A stretch of DNA of 64,000 nt. It comes from Nitratiruptor tergarcus DSM 16512. Its GTDB lineage: Bacteria; Campylobacterota; Campylobacteria; Campylobacterales; Nitratiruptoraceae. The notes below the pieces were generated by a model. It was not told the origin of the DNA. It did no database searches and worked only from the letters and a program-made list of their open reading frames with translations. The translations under genes and the position numbers were made by a program. Location of the stretch: NCBI RefSeq assembly GCF_027946175.1, contig NZ_AP026671.1, positions 1,302,001-1,366,000 on the forward strand, in the 5' to 3' direction. Positions 9,781-19,621 of this stretch are shown here, piece by piece (the first letter of the stretch is position 1; each line of letters begins with the position of its first letter).

Positions 9781-9791
9781 TGGAGAAGAGT

Positions 9792-10442
9792 ATGTTTTAT
9801 GACAGAAAAGATGCCGGTAGAAAGTTAGCTCTTACACTCGAAAAATATAAAAACAGAAACGATGTGATTGTCTTGGCAATTCCAAGAGGTGGCGTAGAAG
9901 TGGGAGCCGAAGTTGCAAAGTATCTTCATAGTGATTTTGATCTTGTAATGTGCAGAAAGCTGCAATATCCTTATACCACTGAAAGTGGCTATGGAGCTCT
10001 TTGTGAAGATGGGACAGTCTATATTAACGAATATGCTCTTGATGGCGTGACAGAGGAGGATATAGAAAGAGAAATTGCGCGTCAAGCAAGAGAGATTCAG
10101 CACCGCATCACAGTTTTGCGCGGTGGGAGAAAACTCAAAAATATAAAAGATAAAATTGTAATTTTGGTTGATGATGGTATCGCTATGGGATCGACTATGA
10201 TCGCTGCACTATCTATGCTCAAAAAACTCTCACCGAAAAAAATAGTCGTAGCTGTATCTACAGCCTCTCCCCAAATTGTATCGTATTTGCAAGAAATTGC
10301 AGATGAAGTAATTGCTCTTTACACTCCATCACCATTTTATGCCGTTGCAGATGCATATCGCAACTGGTACGATGTAAGTGATGAAGAGGTGCTTGCAATT
10401 TTACAAGATTTAGAAAATTTCATCCAAAATGATAAAAAGTAA
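9792..10442 (+). CDS. Phosphoribosyltransferase domain protein
   Basis: The protein is 216 aa counted from the ATG at 9792, chosen because GGAGAAG precedes it; upstream in-frame ATGs lack a ribosome site. The PRPP-binding loop reads VILVDDGIAMGSTM (acidic pair then GxxxGST), and the N-terminal FYDRKDAGRKLA and IPRGGVEVGAEVA segments are typical of stand-alone PRTases often found with erythromycin-esterase-like proteins. The substrate is unknown. Its 3' end overlaps the prenyltransferase 3' end by 33 bp on the opposite strand. Confidence 0.8.
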   Translation: MFYDRKDAGRKLALTLEKYKNRNDVIVLAIPRGGVEVGAEVAKYLHSDFDLVMCRKLQYPYTTESGYGALCEDGTVYINEYALDGVTEEDIEREIARQAREIQHRITVLRGGRKLKNIKDKIVILVDDGIAMGSTMIAALSMLKKLSPKKIVVAVSTASPQIVSYLQEIADEVIALYTPSPFYAVADAYRNWYDVSDEEVLAILQDLENFIQNDKK

Positions 10443-11267
10443 AAAGATGATACCTAAATAGCCATTGACGGTAAAAAAAGCTCTATCTATTTTTGTAAAA
10501 TCTTTATCTACAATTTTATGTTCATAAGTGAGCATAATTGTAGCTACTGCTACTGCACTGTATGCAAAAAAGCCAAGGTGAGCTTCTATAACAAAAAATA
10601 GCCAAAAGAGAATTGTAAGGGCATGAAAAATTTTTGCAATAAAGAGTGTACATGCAGCTCCATAGCGTGATGGGATAGAAAAGAGTCCCTTTTGCTTGTC
10701 AAACTCCATATCTTGTAAGGAGTAGAGAAGATCAAATCCAGCAACCCAAAACATAATACCAAGTGATAAAAATATACTCCACATTGTGATAGTACCTTTG
10801 ACAGCTATAACACCCGCAATCGGCGCAAGAGCCAAAGCTACTCCTAAAACGAGATGAGCCAATTCGCTAAAACGTTTAAAGTAACTGTATCCACCTAAAA
10901 TGAGTAAAAAGAGTGGAGAGAGAATAAAAGCTAACGTATTAATAAAAGAGGCAGTAACAATAAACCCTATTGCATTAACTATAATAAAAAAAATTTGTAC
11001 CTTTTCTGGAATTCTTCCATCAACACTTGGACGATTTGCAGTGCGTGGATTGAGTCTGTCAATGTCACGATCGAGGTAGCGATTCACACCCATTGCAAAA
11101 TTTCTTGCAAAAATTGCTGCTAAGAGGCCTAAGAAAAAGAGTCTCCAACCAAACCAACCATCAGCTGCCACAATCATTGCAATAAAAATAAATGGAAGGC
11201 TAAAAATTGTGTGCTTAAACATTACAAATTCATTAAAATCGGAAAGAATCTTACGCAATTTGTTCAT
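10410..11267 (-). CDS. mqnP: UbiA-family prenyltransferase, probable menaquinone MqnP
   Basis: The 285-aa membrane protein has about eight hydrophobic helices and both Asp-rich prenyl-diphosphate motifs: NRYLDRDIDRLNPRT (about 62-76) and DLLYSLQDMEFDKQ. UbiA enzymes attach a polyprenyl chain to an aromatic acceptor. Campylobacterota make menaquinone by the futalosine route, where this family member is MqnP; the symbol is an inference from that. Menaquinone would be the quinone used by the neighbouring complex I. Confidence 0.75.
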   Translation of the reverse strand: MNKLRKILSDFNEFVMFKHTIFSLPFIFIAMIVAADGWFGWRLFFLGLLAAIFARNFAMGVNRYLDRDIDRLNPRTANRPSVDGRIPEKVQIFFIIVNAIGFIVTASFINTLAFILSPLFLLILGGYSYFKRFSELAHLVLGVALALAPIAGVIAVKGTITMWSIFLSLGIMFWVAGFDLLYSLQDMEFDKQKGLFSIPSRYGAACTLFIAKIFHALTILFWLFFVIEAHLGFFAYSAVAVATIMLTYEHKIVDKDFTKIDRAFFTVNGYLGIIFLLFIILDEIF

Positions 11268-11321
11268 TTACTTCCTCTTATAAAAGTTTTGCAATTATAC
11301 AAAAACTAGTATAATTTCTTT

Positions 11322-12215
11322 ATGAAAGAGATAGCAATTATTGGACCAACTGCAAGCGGAAAGAGCTCTTTAGCAATTGAAATAGCAAGCAAATTTAATG
11401 CATATATTCTCTCGGTAGATAGCCTCTCTGTTTACAAGGAAATAGATATTGTTTCTGCAAAACCTTCAAAAAAGGAGCTGAGGAAGATCAAGCATTTTGG
11501 AATTGATATATGCAGCGTAGATAAGCATTTTAATGTAGAGCAATTTTTAGGAGTTTACAAGGAAGCTAAACAGACATGTAAAAAAGAGAACAAAAATCTC
11601 ATCATAGTTGGAGGAAGTAGTTTTTATCTCAAAACACTCCTCACTGGGCTTTCGCCAATGCCTAAGTGTGATAGAGTAACTATAGAAAAATGCGAAAAAA
11701 TGCTTACTGATATAACAGGTGCATACCAGTTTTTGCAAAATATTGATCCTGCCTATGCTAAGAAAATTACACAAAGAGATAGGTATCGAATCCTCAAGGG
11801 ACTGGAAATTTACTTTGCAACAGGTATGAAACCAACTGAATATTTCTTACAACATCCCCCGCAAAAAATTGCAGATGTAAAAATATATGAAATAGTAATA
11901 CAAAGAGATATTTTACGCAAACGCATAGCTGCACGAACAGAAGCTATGCTTCATTTGGGTCTCATCGATGAAATTTGTTATCTTGAAAAAAAATATACAA
12001 GAGCACCAAATCCTATGAAAGCAATAGGAATCAAAGAGACACTTGCATACCTCGATGGAAAAATTAAATCAATTGAAGAATTGGTACATAGTATTAATGT
12101 TCATACAAGTCAGCTAGCAAAGAGGCAACAAACATTCAATAAAACACAATTTGCGAATAAAATATCTCTTCCTCTGGATAATCTAAAAAAGAAGTTAGAA
12201 GAAGAGTTAGCTTAA
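11322..12215 (+). CDS. miaA: tRNA dimethylallyltransferase MiaA
   Basis: The 297-aa enzyme prenylates A37 of tRNAs reading U-initial codons. The P-loop GPTASGKSS lies at residues 8-16, with [12 protein letters not shown] and [12 protein letters not shown] following. TATAAT at 11310-11315, 7 bp before the ATG, would leave a very short leader. The stop lies in the loop of a stem-loop shared with the 3' end of nuoN. Confidence 0.95.
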   Translation: MKEIAIIGPTASGKSSLAIEIASKFNAYILSVDSLSVYKEIDIVSAKPSKKELRKIKHFGIDICSVDKHFNVEQFLGVYKEAKQTCKKENKNLIIVGGSSFYLKTLLTGLSPMPKCDRVTIEKCEKMLTDITGAYQFLQNIDPAYAKKITQRDRYRILKGLEIYFATGMKPTEYFLQHPPQKIADVKIYEIVIQRDILRKRIAARTEAMLHLGLIDEICYLEKKYTRAPNPMKAIGIKETLAYLDGKIKSIEELVHSINVHTSQLAKRQQTFNKTQFANKISLPLDNLKKKLEEELA

Positions 12216-12230
12216 AAGCCGCTAACTCTT
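12202..12230. terminator. Stem-loop between convergent miaA and nuoN
   Basis: AAGAGTTAGC at 12202-12211 pairs perfectly with GCTAACTCTT at 12221-12230 around a 9-nt loop. The stop codons of miaA (+) and nuoN (-) both lie in or beside the loop, so the stem codes for the ends of both proteins. It is placed to end both transcripts, but T-runs are weak on either side. Confidence 0.5.
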
Positions 12231-13696
12231 ACAATTTGTGTAATATAGCCAAGAATAGGCGAGATAAAAAATGAAGAGAGTATAGTAAATGTCGCAGAGA
12301 TACCTACAATAGTTTTGAGTGAAAGAGAAGTGTTTTTAAAGTAAATAACTTGCTTTCCATCAATAGGATCTCTCATAAACATATAAACAATGAGTTTTAA
12401 ATAGTAGTATGCACTGATAGCACTATTGATAGCCATAATAATTGCTAAAATTATGTATCCTGCATTGACAGCTGCACCCATAATGTAGAGTTTACCCCAA
12501 AAGAGACTAAAAGGTGGAACACCCGCAAGACTTAACATAAAAATTGCCATTATTGTAGCTGCTACTGGCATTATCTGTACAAGACCAGAAAATTTTTCAT
12601 ACGGATGATCAAATCTCGTATCCCATATATTTTTCTTATGGCGAGAAATCCAAAGCATTGTAAATGCACCGAGGTTTGTAAACAAAAAGAGAATCCAATA
12701 TAAAAAGAGACCACTGTTTGCTTGCGTTGTACCTATCATAATTGCAGCCATTACAAAACCAGCATGACTAATTGAGCTATAAGCAAGCATACGTTTTACA
12801 TCTTTTTGTACAAGTGCAACAATATTTGCAAAAGTCATTGTTACTACTACAGCTAGGTAGAGAATATCTCTCACCCATGTTACATCACTATGGATAAGAA
12901 ACTCAAAAAGTCTCATTGCAACAACAAAACCGGCAATTTTCGGCACTACCGACATATACCCTGCAAGTGCTGCACTTGCTCCCTCATACACATCTGGCGT
13001 CCATGTATGAAACGGTACCATAGAGAGCTTAAAACCTAATGCTGCAATCATAAATGATACTGCAGTCAAAACAACCCAAATAGGCTCATATCCTCTAGCA
13101 CTCAACACTTCAGCAATTTTATAGATCTCAACACTCCCAGTAAGACCATAAAATAGGGCCGCTCCAAATGCATAAAACCCTGCAGCTAACGCACCCATAG
13201 TAAAATATTTAATTGCAGCCTCAAACGATTTTTCTCTGTTATGCAATGCTATGAGAGTATAGAGCGAAAGACTTGCAGTCTCTAAACCAACAAAGATTAA
13301 AATCAAGTTATCAGATGCAACCATAAATTGGAAACCTGAAACCATAAATAAAAAGAGAGCAAAAAATTCAGGTAAACTAAACTCATGAAAACGTTTTGAC
13401 GTAAGAGCAAGTGGAATAAAAAGCATAGAGGCTACCACTATAATTATTTGTGACAGAATTGCTATTCCATCAACAAACATTACATCAAAAAAACCTCTTG
13501 TATTTATTTGCAGTCCAATTACTGCTCCCAGATCAAGTGCTAAAAAAAGCTCTGCTATCATGACATAGAGTGATTTATGGAGATTCTCTTTGATAAGATC
13601 TACTATGAGTATCGTCAGTCCTCCAGCTATCGCAATAAGCATTGGAAAGAGCGATGGGAGATAGAGAGATTCCAAACTTACAGTAATGGGCTCCAT
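12212..13696 (-). CDS. nuoN: NADH-quinone oxidoreductase subunit N
   Basis: The 494-aa antiporter-like membrane subunit is the last gene of the nuo operon. It has about 14 transmembrane helices, with the conserved [17 protein letters not shown] and [14 protein letters not shown] segments holding the Glu and Lys of the proton path. Together with NuoL and NuoM it moves protons when electrons pass to quinone. It shares one base with nuoM. Confidence 0.95.
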   Translation of the reverse strand: MEPITVSLESLYLPSLFPMLIAIAGGLTILIVDLIKENLHKSLYVMIAELFLALDLGAVIGLQINTRGFFDVMFVDGIAILSQIIIVVASMLFIPLALTSKRFHEFSLPEFFALFLFMVSGFQFMVASDNLILIFVGLETASLSLYTLIALHNREKSFEAAIKYFTMGALAAGFYAFGAALFYGLTGSVEIYKIAEVLSARGYEPIWVVLTAVSFMIAALGFKLSMVPFHTWTPDVYEGASAALAGYMSVVPKIAGFVVAMRLFEFLIHSDVTWVRDILYLAVVVTMTFANIVALVQKDVKRMLAYSSISHAGFVMAAIMIGTTQANSGLFLYWILFLFTNLGAFTMLWISRHKKNIWDTRFDHPYEKFSGLVQIMPVAATIMAIFMLSLAGVPPFSLFWGKLYIMGAAVNAGYIILAIIMAINSAISAYYYLKLIVYMFMRDPIDGKQVIYFKNTSLSLKTIVGISATFTILSSFFISPILGYITQIVRVSGF

Positions 13697-15222
13697 TATT
13701 TTGCCTCCAATTCAACTTTATTGTGAGAAAGAATATCTTTTGCCTCTTTTGTAATGGCCTTCTTCTCCATGAGTTGCAGCATATTTTCTACACTTTTATT
13801 AATCGGCTTTAACACTGGATTTGGATTAACCCCAAGCCATACAATAACAACTACTAATGACACGAGCGATGTCAACTCTTTCCAGTTCAGATCTGGGAGA
13901 TTTCTATTTTTTTCATTTGTAAGAGGGCCAAAAAAAGCCATTTTATAAAGTCTTAGCATATATGCTGCACCCAATATAATTCCTGTACCTCCCAGCAAAG
14001 CATAAGCAGTAGAAATTTTATAAACACCCATAAGACTTAAAAATTCACCTACAAATCCAATTGTTAGTGGCAAGCCAACAGACGCCATCAATACAATTCC
14101 AAAAATAGTTGCATATTTTGGCATAACAGAAGCAAGTCCTCCAAATTCAGTAAGGAGCTTTGTATGCCGTCTGTCATAGATGTTCCCTACGAGCATAAAC
14201 AGAGCGCCACTTACAATTCCGTGACTAATCATGAGAAATATTGAGCCTGCAATGCCCTCAACATTCATAGCGAATGTACCAAGAACAATTACACCCATGT
14301 GAGAAATTGAACTATATGCAATAACCTGTTTCATATCTTCTTGAGCATAGGCAACCATTGCTGTATAGATAACCATAACAATCGCTAAAAATGCAACCAC
14401 TGGAATTAGCGCAACTGAGGCATCTGGAAAGAGTGGTAGTGAAAATCGTACAAATCCATAAGTACCCATTTTCAAAAGCACAGCTGCCAAAATAACTGAA
14501 CCTATTGTTGGAGCTTGTCCATGGGCGTATGGAAGCCAAGTATGGAATGGAAACATTGGCACTTTGATAGCCATTCCCAGGAAAAATGCCAAGAAGAGCC
14601 AAATTTGATAATTGTATGGCAAAATGAGTCTATGCCACTCTGGAATAGAAAAACTAATAGTGCCAGTGGCTAGATAGTAGAGATATGCCATAAAAAGCAT
14701 ACCAACAAGCATGATCAATGAACCAAAAAAAGTATAGAGGAAAAATTTAATAGCTGCATATACACGCAGTTCACTTCCCCAATAACCTATGATATAGAGC
14801 ATTGGTACGAGAGAGAGTTCCCAAAAAACATAAAATACAACTGCATCAAGTGCAACAAAGACTCCCACCATAGTCATCTCAAGAAAGAGGAGGGAGATTA
14901 TTAAATTTTTAAGATTCTTTTCAATTGTAAGTGAGATAAGCCCTACCAACGTAATGAAAGTTGAAAGAACAATAAGAAATAGTGAGATTCCATCAACTCC
15001 TAATTGGTAGTTAATTCCATAATCTGGCACAAGCGGTATGCTTTCTGCAAATTGAAAGCCGCCATTAGAGTAATCAAAACTTAACCATAATACAAGTGAA
15101 AGGAGAAACTCAATGGCTGCTACAGTAATCCCATACACTTTAATATTGTCTCTTTTCACTACAAATCCCAGCATTCCTGCAAGAGCCGGGAAAAATATCA
15201 GTAATGATAAAATATGATCCAT
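13696..15222 (-). CDS. nuoM: NADH-quinone oxidoreductase subunit M
   Basis: The protein is 508 aa with about 14 membrane helices. Typical NuoM sequences are [20 protein letters not shown], which contains the membrane Glu, and [14 protein letters not shown] with its Lys. It is a proton-translocating subunit of the membrane arm. It lies 11 bp after nuoL. Confidence 0.95.
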   Translation of the reverse strand: MDHILSLLIFFPALAGMLGFVVKRDNIKVYGITVAAIEFLLSLVLWLSFDYSNGGFQFAESIPLVPDYGINYQLGVDGISLFLIVLSTFITLVGLISLTIEKNLKNLIISLLFLEMTMVGVFVALDAVVFYVFWELSLVPMLYIIGYWGSELRVYAAIKFFLYTFFGSLIMLVGMLFMAYLYYLATGTISFSIPEWHRLILPYNYQIWLFLAFFLGMAIKVPMFPFHTWLPYAHGQAPTIGSVILAAVLLKMGTYGFVRFSLPLFPDASVALIPVVAFLAIVMVIYTAMVAYAQEDMKQVIAYSSISHMGVIVLGTFAMNVEGIAGSIFLMISHGIVSGALFMLVGNIYDRRHTKLLTEFGGLASVMPKYATIFGIVLMASVGLPLTIGFVGEFLSLMGVYKISTAYALLGGTGIILGAAYMLRLYKMAFFGPLTNEKNRNLPDLNWKELTSLVSLVVVIVWLGVNPNPVLKPINKSVENMLQLMEKKAITKEAKDILSHNKVELEAK

Positions 15223-15233
15223 AAACTCTCTCC

Positions 15234-17123
15234 TTACCTTACCGGGCTATAAATAATTACTAATACTAATAACACAAGCAGACCTATTACCATCCAACGA
15301 AGCATTTTGGATAGATTACCACTTTGAATAACACGGCCTGCAAAACCTGTCTTGTATATAACTGCTGCAATAAAATCGACTGTTGCATCAACTATACGTA
15401 AATCGAGTTGCTTCCAAGCTATTTGACTTAATTCTTTATAAGGCTGTGTAAAAACCTTTTCATAAATAATAGGAATATAGTATTGATTATAAAGAAGCTT
15501 ATATAGCGGATTTTCTTTCCATTTTTCACTAAACCCGCCATGGCTATATTTATATATAGCAAAAGCAATACCACTTAATGCAATGAGAGTTGTCACACCA
15601 ATGAGTGCAACTGTTGCAATACCGTGAACATGAAAATGGTATTCTGGCAAGATTTTTGTTACAAACTCTTCAAAAGCCTCTTCAAAAAAGCCAGCAATTA
15701 TTGCCAAAATTGCAAGTGGTGTCATAGCTGCTAACATATACCAGTGCGCTTCATGTGGATGAAAGCCATATTTTTTATAGCGCTCTTCTCCAAAAAACAC
15801 AAGCATAATGAGGCGGAAACTATAAAATGCTGTCATACCTGCACCCAACCACAGCATAAACCATAAGATATAGTGGTGTGAATCAAAAGCAACCTCTAAA
15901 ATTTTATCTTTTGAGAAGAATCCGGCAAAAGGATAGATACCTGCTAATGCCAATGAAGCTATTATCATTAATATAGCAGTCCATTTCATTACTTTATGGA
16001 GACCACCCATTTTGAAGATATTGAGTTCATCATCCATTGCGTGCATAACATTTCCAGCACCCAAAAAGAGCAAAGCTTTGAAAAAAGCATGTGTCATAAG
16101 GTGAAAGAGTGCTATCCAGTACACGCCCAGACCAGCTGCAACAAACATATAGCCAAGTTGTGAAAGTGTTGAGTATGCAATAATTCTTTTAAGATCTGTA
16201 TTGACCAATGCCATTGATGCAGCAAATACTGCTACAAAAGCACCAAGACTTGCAATAAAGAATCCTATATCCGGTATTTGTGAATAGATTGGAAATGCTC
16301 TCACTACAAGATATACACCTGCTGTAACCATTGTAGCAGCATGGATAAGAGCAGAAACTGGTGTAGGACCTTCCATAGCATCAGCGAGCCATGTATGAAG
16401 TGGAAATTGGGCAGATTTTCCCATTGCACCTATAAAGAGGAAGATACCCATAAGAGTAATTACTGATACATTAAACAAATCAACATGAGCAAATACTACA
16501 TCATATTGCAATGAGCCAACATTCCAATAGATGAGAAAAAGGCCAATGAGCATACCAAGATCTGCAATCCTATTCATAATAAACGCTTCATTCGCAGCCC
16601 ACGATGGACTAATAGAAGGATTGACATCACGTGACTCATCTTTCTTGTGATACCAAAATCCGATAAGAAGCCATGAGCAAAGTCCAACACCTTCCCAGCC
16701 AATAAAGAGGCCTGCAAAGTTATCACTCATAACTAGTACCATCATAGAAAAAACGAAAGCACTGAGATAACTAAAAAAACGATTAAAACCTTTGTCGTGC
16801 TCCATATAGCCAATTGAATATACATGTACAAGAGCAGATACTGTTGTAACAGTAACCATCATAATGACTGATACGTGGTCCGCTACAAAACCAAAAGGAA
16901 TATTGAGAGAACCTACAGTTATCCAGTCAAAGAGTTTTACATGAATAACTTCATCTGTTTCACTCAAATGGCCAAGAAGAATGAGTGAACTGATGAGTGA
17001 GACAAAAAGCAGTGCAGATGTCACTATCCCTGTTATAAGTTTTTTTGGTTTTGCACCAAAAATTGCTGCAAACAAAGAGCCAACAAGCGGCGCAAAGAGT
17101 GCTGTTAAAACTAATTTCTCCAT
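15234..17123 (-). CDS. nuoL: NADH-quinone oxidoreductase subunit L
   Basis: This 629-aa subunit is at the distal end of the membrane arm and carries the long lateral helix at its C-terminus. The signatures VGWEGVGLCSWLLIGFWY, LHTWLADAMEGPTPVSALIH and KRIIAYSTLSQLGYM are present. Length is normal. It is 9 bp after nuoK. Confidence 0.95.
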   Translation of the reverse strand: MEKLVLTALFAPLVGSLFAAIFGAKPKKLITGIVTSALLFVSLISSLILLGHLSETDEVIHVKLFDWITVGSLNIPFGFVADHVSVIMMVTVTTVSALVHVYSIGYMEHDKGFNRFFSYLSAFVFSMMVLVMSDNFAGLFIGWEGVGLCSWLLIGFWYHKKDESRDVNPSISPSWAANEAFIMNRIADLGMLIGLFLIYWNVGSLQYDVVFAHVDLFNVSVITLMGIFLFIGAMGKSAQFPLHTWLADAMEGPTPVSALIHAATMVTAGVYLVVRAFPIYSQIPDIGFFIASLGAFVAVFAASMALVNTDLKRIIAYSTLSQLGYMFVAAGLGVYWIALFHLMTHAFFKALLFLGAGNVMHAMDDELNIFKMGGLHKVMKWTAILMIIASLALAGIYPFAGFFSKDKILEVAFDSHHYILWFMLWLGAGMTAFYSFRLIMLVFFGEERYKKYGFHPHEAHWYMLAAMTPLAILAIIAGFFEEAFEEFVTKILPEYHFHVHGIATVALIGVTTLIALSGIAFAIYKYSHGGFSEKWKENPLYKLLYNQYYIPIIYEKVFTQPYKELSQIAWKQLDLRIVDATVDFIAAVIYKTGFAGRVIQSGNLSKMLRWMVIGLLVLLVLVIIYSPVR

Positions 17124-17132
17124 ACCTGTCCC

Positions 17133-17435
17133 CTATCCATGCATTGATTGTAGGCTATCAAGATCAAGCGTATTTCTTCGCTTATACCAGATAATCAAAA
17201 GCCCAAGTCCTACTGCTACTTCACTTGCCGCAATAGCAATTATAAAAAAGGCAAAAAGCTGTCCTGTTAAATCTCCATAATATTTAGAAAAAGCAGCCAA
17301 TGCAATGTTTACAGCATTGAGCGCAATCTCTGTAGCAAAGAAAAGCATGAGGAGATTTTTTCTACGCAATATACCTACTAAGGCTATACAAAACAGTATA
17401 GCTGCTAATACTAAATAGTGAGTGAGCGTAATCAT
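17133..17435 (-). CDS. nuoK: NADH-quinone oxidoreductase subunit K
   Basis: The 100-aa protein has three membrane helices, with the conserved Glu of helix 2 in LLMLFFATEIALNAVNIA. It is part of the quinone-proximal proton channel. It overlaps nuoJ by 4 bp (ATGA). Confidence 0.95.
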   Translation of the reverse strand: MITLTHYLVLAAILFCIALVGILRRKNLLMLFFATEIALNAVNIALAAFSKYYGDLTGQLFAFFIIAIAASEVAVGLGLLIIWYKRRNTLDLDSLQSMHG

Positions 17436-17992
17436 TGAGCAACCTTTTCATCTTGTTCAATCTCTTGATCTATTTTAAGTGTAATACTCTCATCCATTCT
17501 TTTGCTAGCAAGTATTATTCCTGCAATCATTGCAACTAAGAGCATAACCGCAGCAACTTCAAATGGAACAAGATACTTTGTAAAAAGCACAATACCAACA
17601 GCTTCAGCGTTGCCAATCTCATCGCTTATAGGATGTAAAGCTTGCACTTTATCAGATATTATTGGAGTCAAAAGAATAATAACAAGCAATAGAGCAATCA
17701 TACCGCTGAGAAAGAAAACAATCTTTTTAGATGGATTTTTCTCTTTAACATCTTTCGTGGTATCAAAAAACATCATAGCAAAGGCATAAAGTGCCATTAC
17801 AGCACCACTATAAACAATTATTTGTACAACTCCAAGAAAATCAGCATCTAGCAAGAAGAAAAAAGCAGATATAAATATCATTCCTGCTGCCAATGAGCTG
17901 AGCGCATAGAGAGCATTTTTTGTCATGACAGTAATTGTAAACATCACTATTGTCAACGCTGCAAAAAGATAAAATGCAATTGCTTCAACCAT
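17432..17992 (-). CDS. nuoJ: NADH-quinone oxidoreductase subunit J
   Basis: The 186-aa protein has five membrane helices, with the flexible helix-3 region GVVQIIVYSGAVMALYAFA that couples quinone reduction to proton movement. The C-terminal tail (after about residue 165) is charged. It lies 12 bp after nuoI. Confidence 0.93.
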   Translation of the reverse strand: MVEAIAFYLFAALTIVMFTITVMTKNALYALSSLAAGMIFISAFFFLLDADFLGVVQIIVYSGAVMALYAFAMMFFDTTKDVKEKNPSKKIVFFLSGMIALLLVIILLTPIISDKVQALHPISDEIGNAEAVGIVLFTKYLVPFEVAAVMLLVAMIAGIILASKRMDESITLKIDQEIEQDEKVAQ

Positions 17993-18004
17993 CTCTATAC
18001 CTTT

Positions 18005-18616
18005 TTAATACGCTAATGGCGTTTTTTTGATAAGTTTATCTGCAGCCGGCGTAGGCGCACCAAATCCAGGGTACTCTTTTTGTTCTTTAAGTTTATCAAG
18101 AGGTGTAAGCATGTCCTCTTTCAGTGCAAAATGAGCGCGCTGTTCACTTGCATTTTCATAATCTTGTCCATGGACAATTGCAAGCTCTGGGCACACTTCT
18201 GCGCAGTACCCACAAAAGATGCAACGTCCAAAATTGATTGTATATTCGGTAGGGATTTTTCTTCCAAATTCATCTACTTTTGTATCGATTCTAATACAGT
18301 TCGCAATACAGATCTTCTCACACAATCCGCATCCAATACAGCGCTCAGTCCCACTCTCAAGCAGTCGTAATAGTTTATGGACTGCTCTATAGCGTGGACC
18401 TATTGGTAATTTCTCTTTTGGATATTGAATCGTATGGATATTAAATCGCAACATCTCCATTAATGTGATTTTCAAACCTACAAAGAGCTCTAATTTTATA
18501 CTTCTTTTAACTACTCGTTTGAACTTTTCCCAACCAGTTTTTGGATATGGCTCAATTTTGACTTTATAGTAGTTTTGCGAAACATTTCTATCTTTAAACT
18601 GCTCTAATCCACTCAT
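18005..18616 (-). CDS. nuoI: NADH-quinone oxidoreductase subunit I
   Basis: The 203-aa ferredoxin-like subunit has two [4Fe-4S] motifs, CIGCGLCEKICIANC and CIFCGYCAEVCPE, which pass electrons towards NuoB. I chose the ATG at 18614-18616 (MSGLEQF) because a strong GGGGGA site precedes it. A longer open frame runs back into nuoH, but that extension is only an out-of-frame reading of nuoH. The C-terminal extension after the clusters (about 45 residues) is longer than in E. coli. Confidence 0.93.
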   Translation of the reverse strand: MSGLEQFKDRNVSQNYYKVKIEPYPKTGWEKFKRVVKRSIKLELFVGLKITLMEMLRFNIHTIQYPKEKLPIGPRYRAVHKLLRLLESGTERCIGCGLCEKICIANCIRIDTKVDEFGRKIPTEYTINFGRCIFCGYCAEVCPELAIVHGQDYENASEQRAHFALKEDMLTPLDKLKEQKEYPGFGAPTPAADKLIKKTPLAY

Positions 18617-18627
18617 CAATTCCCCCC

Positions 18628-19620
18628 TTAAAACATCATCACTATACCAGTGATGACCACATTTACAACAGCCAAAGGCATCAATACTTTCCAACATAGC
18701 CACATGAGTTGATCTGGTCTTACATGTGGCCAAGAAGCTCTTGTCCATAAGAAAAAGAAGAATATAAAAAATACTTTCAATAAAATCGCAATTGCGCCTG
18801 GGATAAACCAAAGATCGTTAAATCCTCCTAAGAATATAAGGCTAGCAAGAAATCCAAGCGTAAACATATTTGCATATTCACCTATAAAAAACATCCCCCA
18901 ACGCATTCCACTATACTCTGTGGCATAACCTGAAATCACTTCTGCTTCATGCTCAAGTAAGTCAAAAGGTGTTCTGTTAGTCTCAGCAAATCCTGCAATC
19001 AAAAAGAGAATAAATGCTATTGGCTGCTTCCAGATAAGCCAATTACTCACTCCTCCTGTTTGATAATTATTAAAATCGATCAAAGAAAGAGAACCAACTA
19101 TCATCACTGGTGCAAGGACAGACAAACCTGTCACAACTTCATAACTCAAAAACTGAATAGCAGTCCTTGCAGCACCAAGTATTCCCCATTTGTTCTGAGA
19201 AGCCATACCTGCTAGAAGTGGACCGTAAAGGCCTGTTGCCATTACACCCAAGACAAAGAGCAAACCTACATTTATATCAGAAATAATTGGTTTAACTGTA
19301 TAACCACCAACAGTAAATTCTGGAAACATCGGTATTGCTGCCATAGCAATAAACGCAGTAGCAGCTGTTATAACTGGTGCAATCATAAAAATCGGTTTTA
19401 CAGCACCCTGTGGAATAAAGTCCTCTTTAGTAAAAAGTTTGATACCGTCAGCCAATACCTGCAAAAGACCATATGGACCAACATGCATAGGTCCCAATCT
19501 TCGCTGCATAAATGCAAGTACCTTACGCTCTACATAGGTACCAAAACCGGCTAATGCCGAAAAGAGTCCTAAAACAATCAAGATCTTGATTATTGTCTCG
19601 ATTACAAATGCCCCTTCCAT
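18628..19620 (-). CDS. nuoH: NADH-quinone oxidoreductase subunit H
   Basis: The protein is 330 aa with eight membrane helices and forms the entry of the quinone chamber. The signatures ERKVLAFMQRRLGPMHVGPYG and ETNRTPFDLLEHEAE are both present; the latter includes the acidic loop near the quinone site. It lies 1 bp after the second nuoG. Confidence 0.95.
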   Translation of the reverse strand: MEGAFVIETIIKILIVLGLFSALAGFGTYVERKVLAFMQRRLGPMHVGPYGLLQVLADGIKLFTKEDFIPQGAVKPIFMIAPVITAATAFIAMAAIPMFPEFTVGGYTVKPIISDINVGLLFVLGVMATGLYGPLLAGMASQNKWGILGAARTAIQFLSYEVVTGLSVLAPVMIVGSLSLIDFNNYQTGGVSNWLIWKQPIAFILFLIAGFAETNRTPFDLLEHEAEVISGYATEYSGMRWGMFFIGEYANMFTLGFLASLIFLGGFNDLWFIPGAIAILLKVFFIFFFFLWTRASWPHVRPDQLMWLCWKVLMPLAVVNVVITGIVMMF

Positions 19621-19621
19621 C

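Noticed and set aside
18617-18811. Longer NuoI start
   Set aside because: The added 65 residues are an out-of-frame reading of nuoH; a strong ribosome site marks the shorter start.
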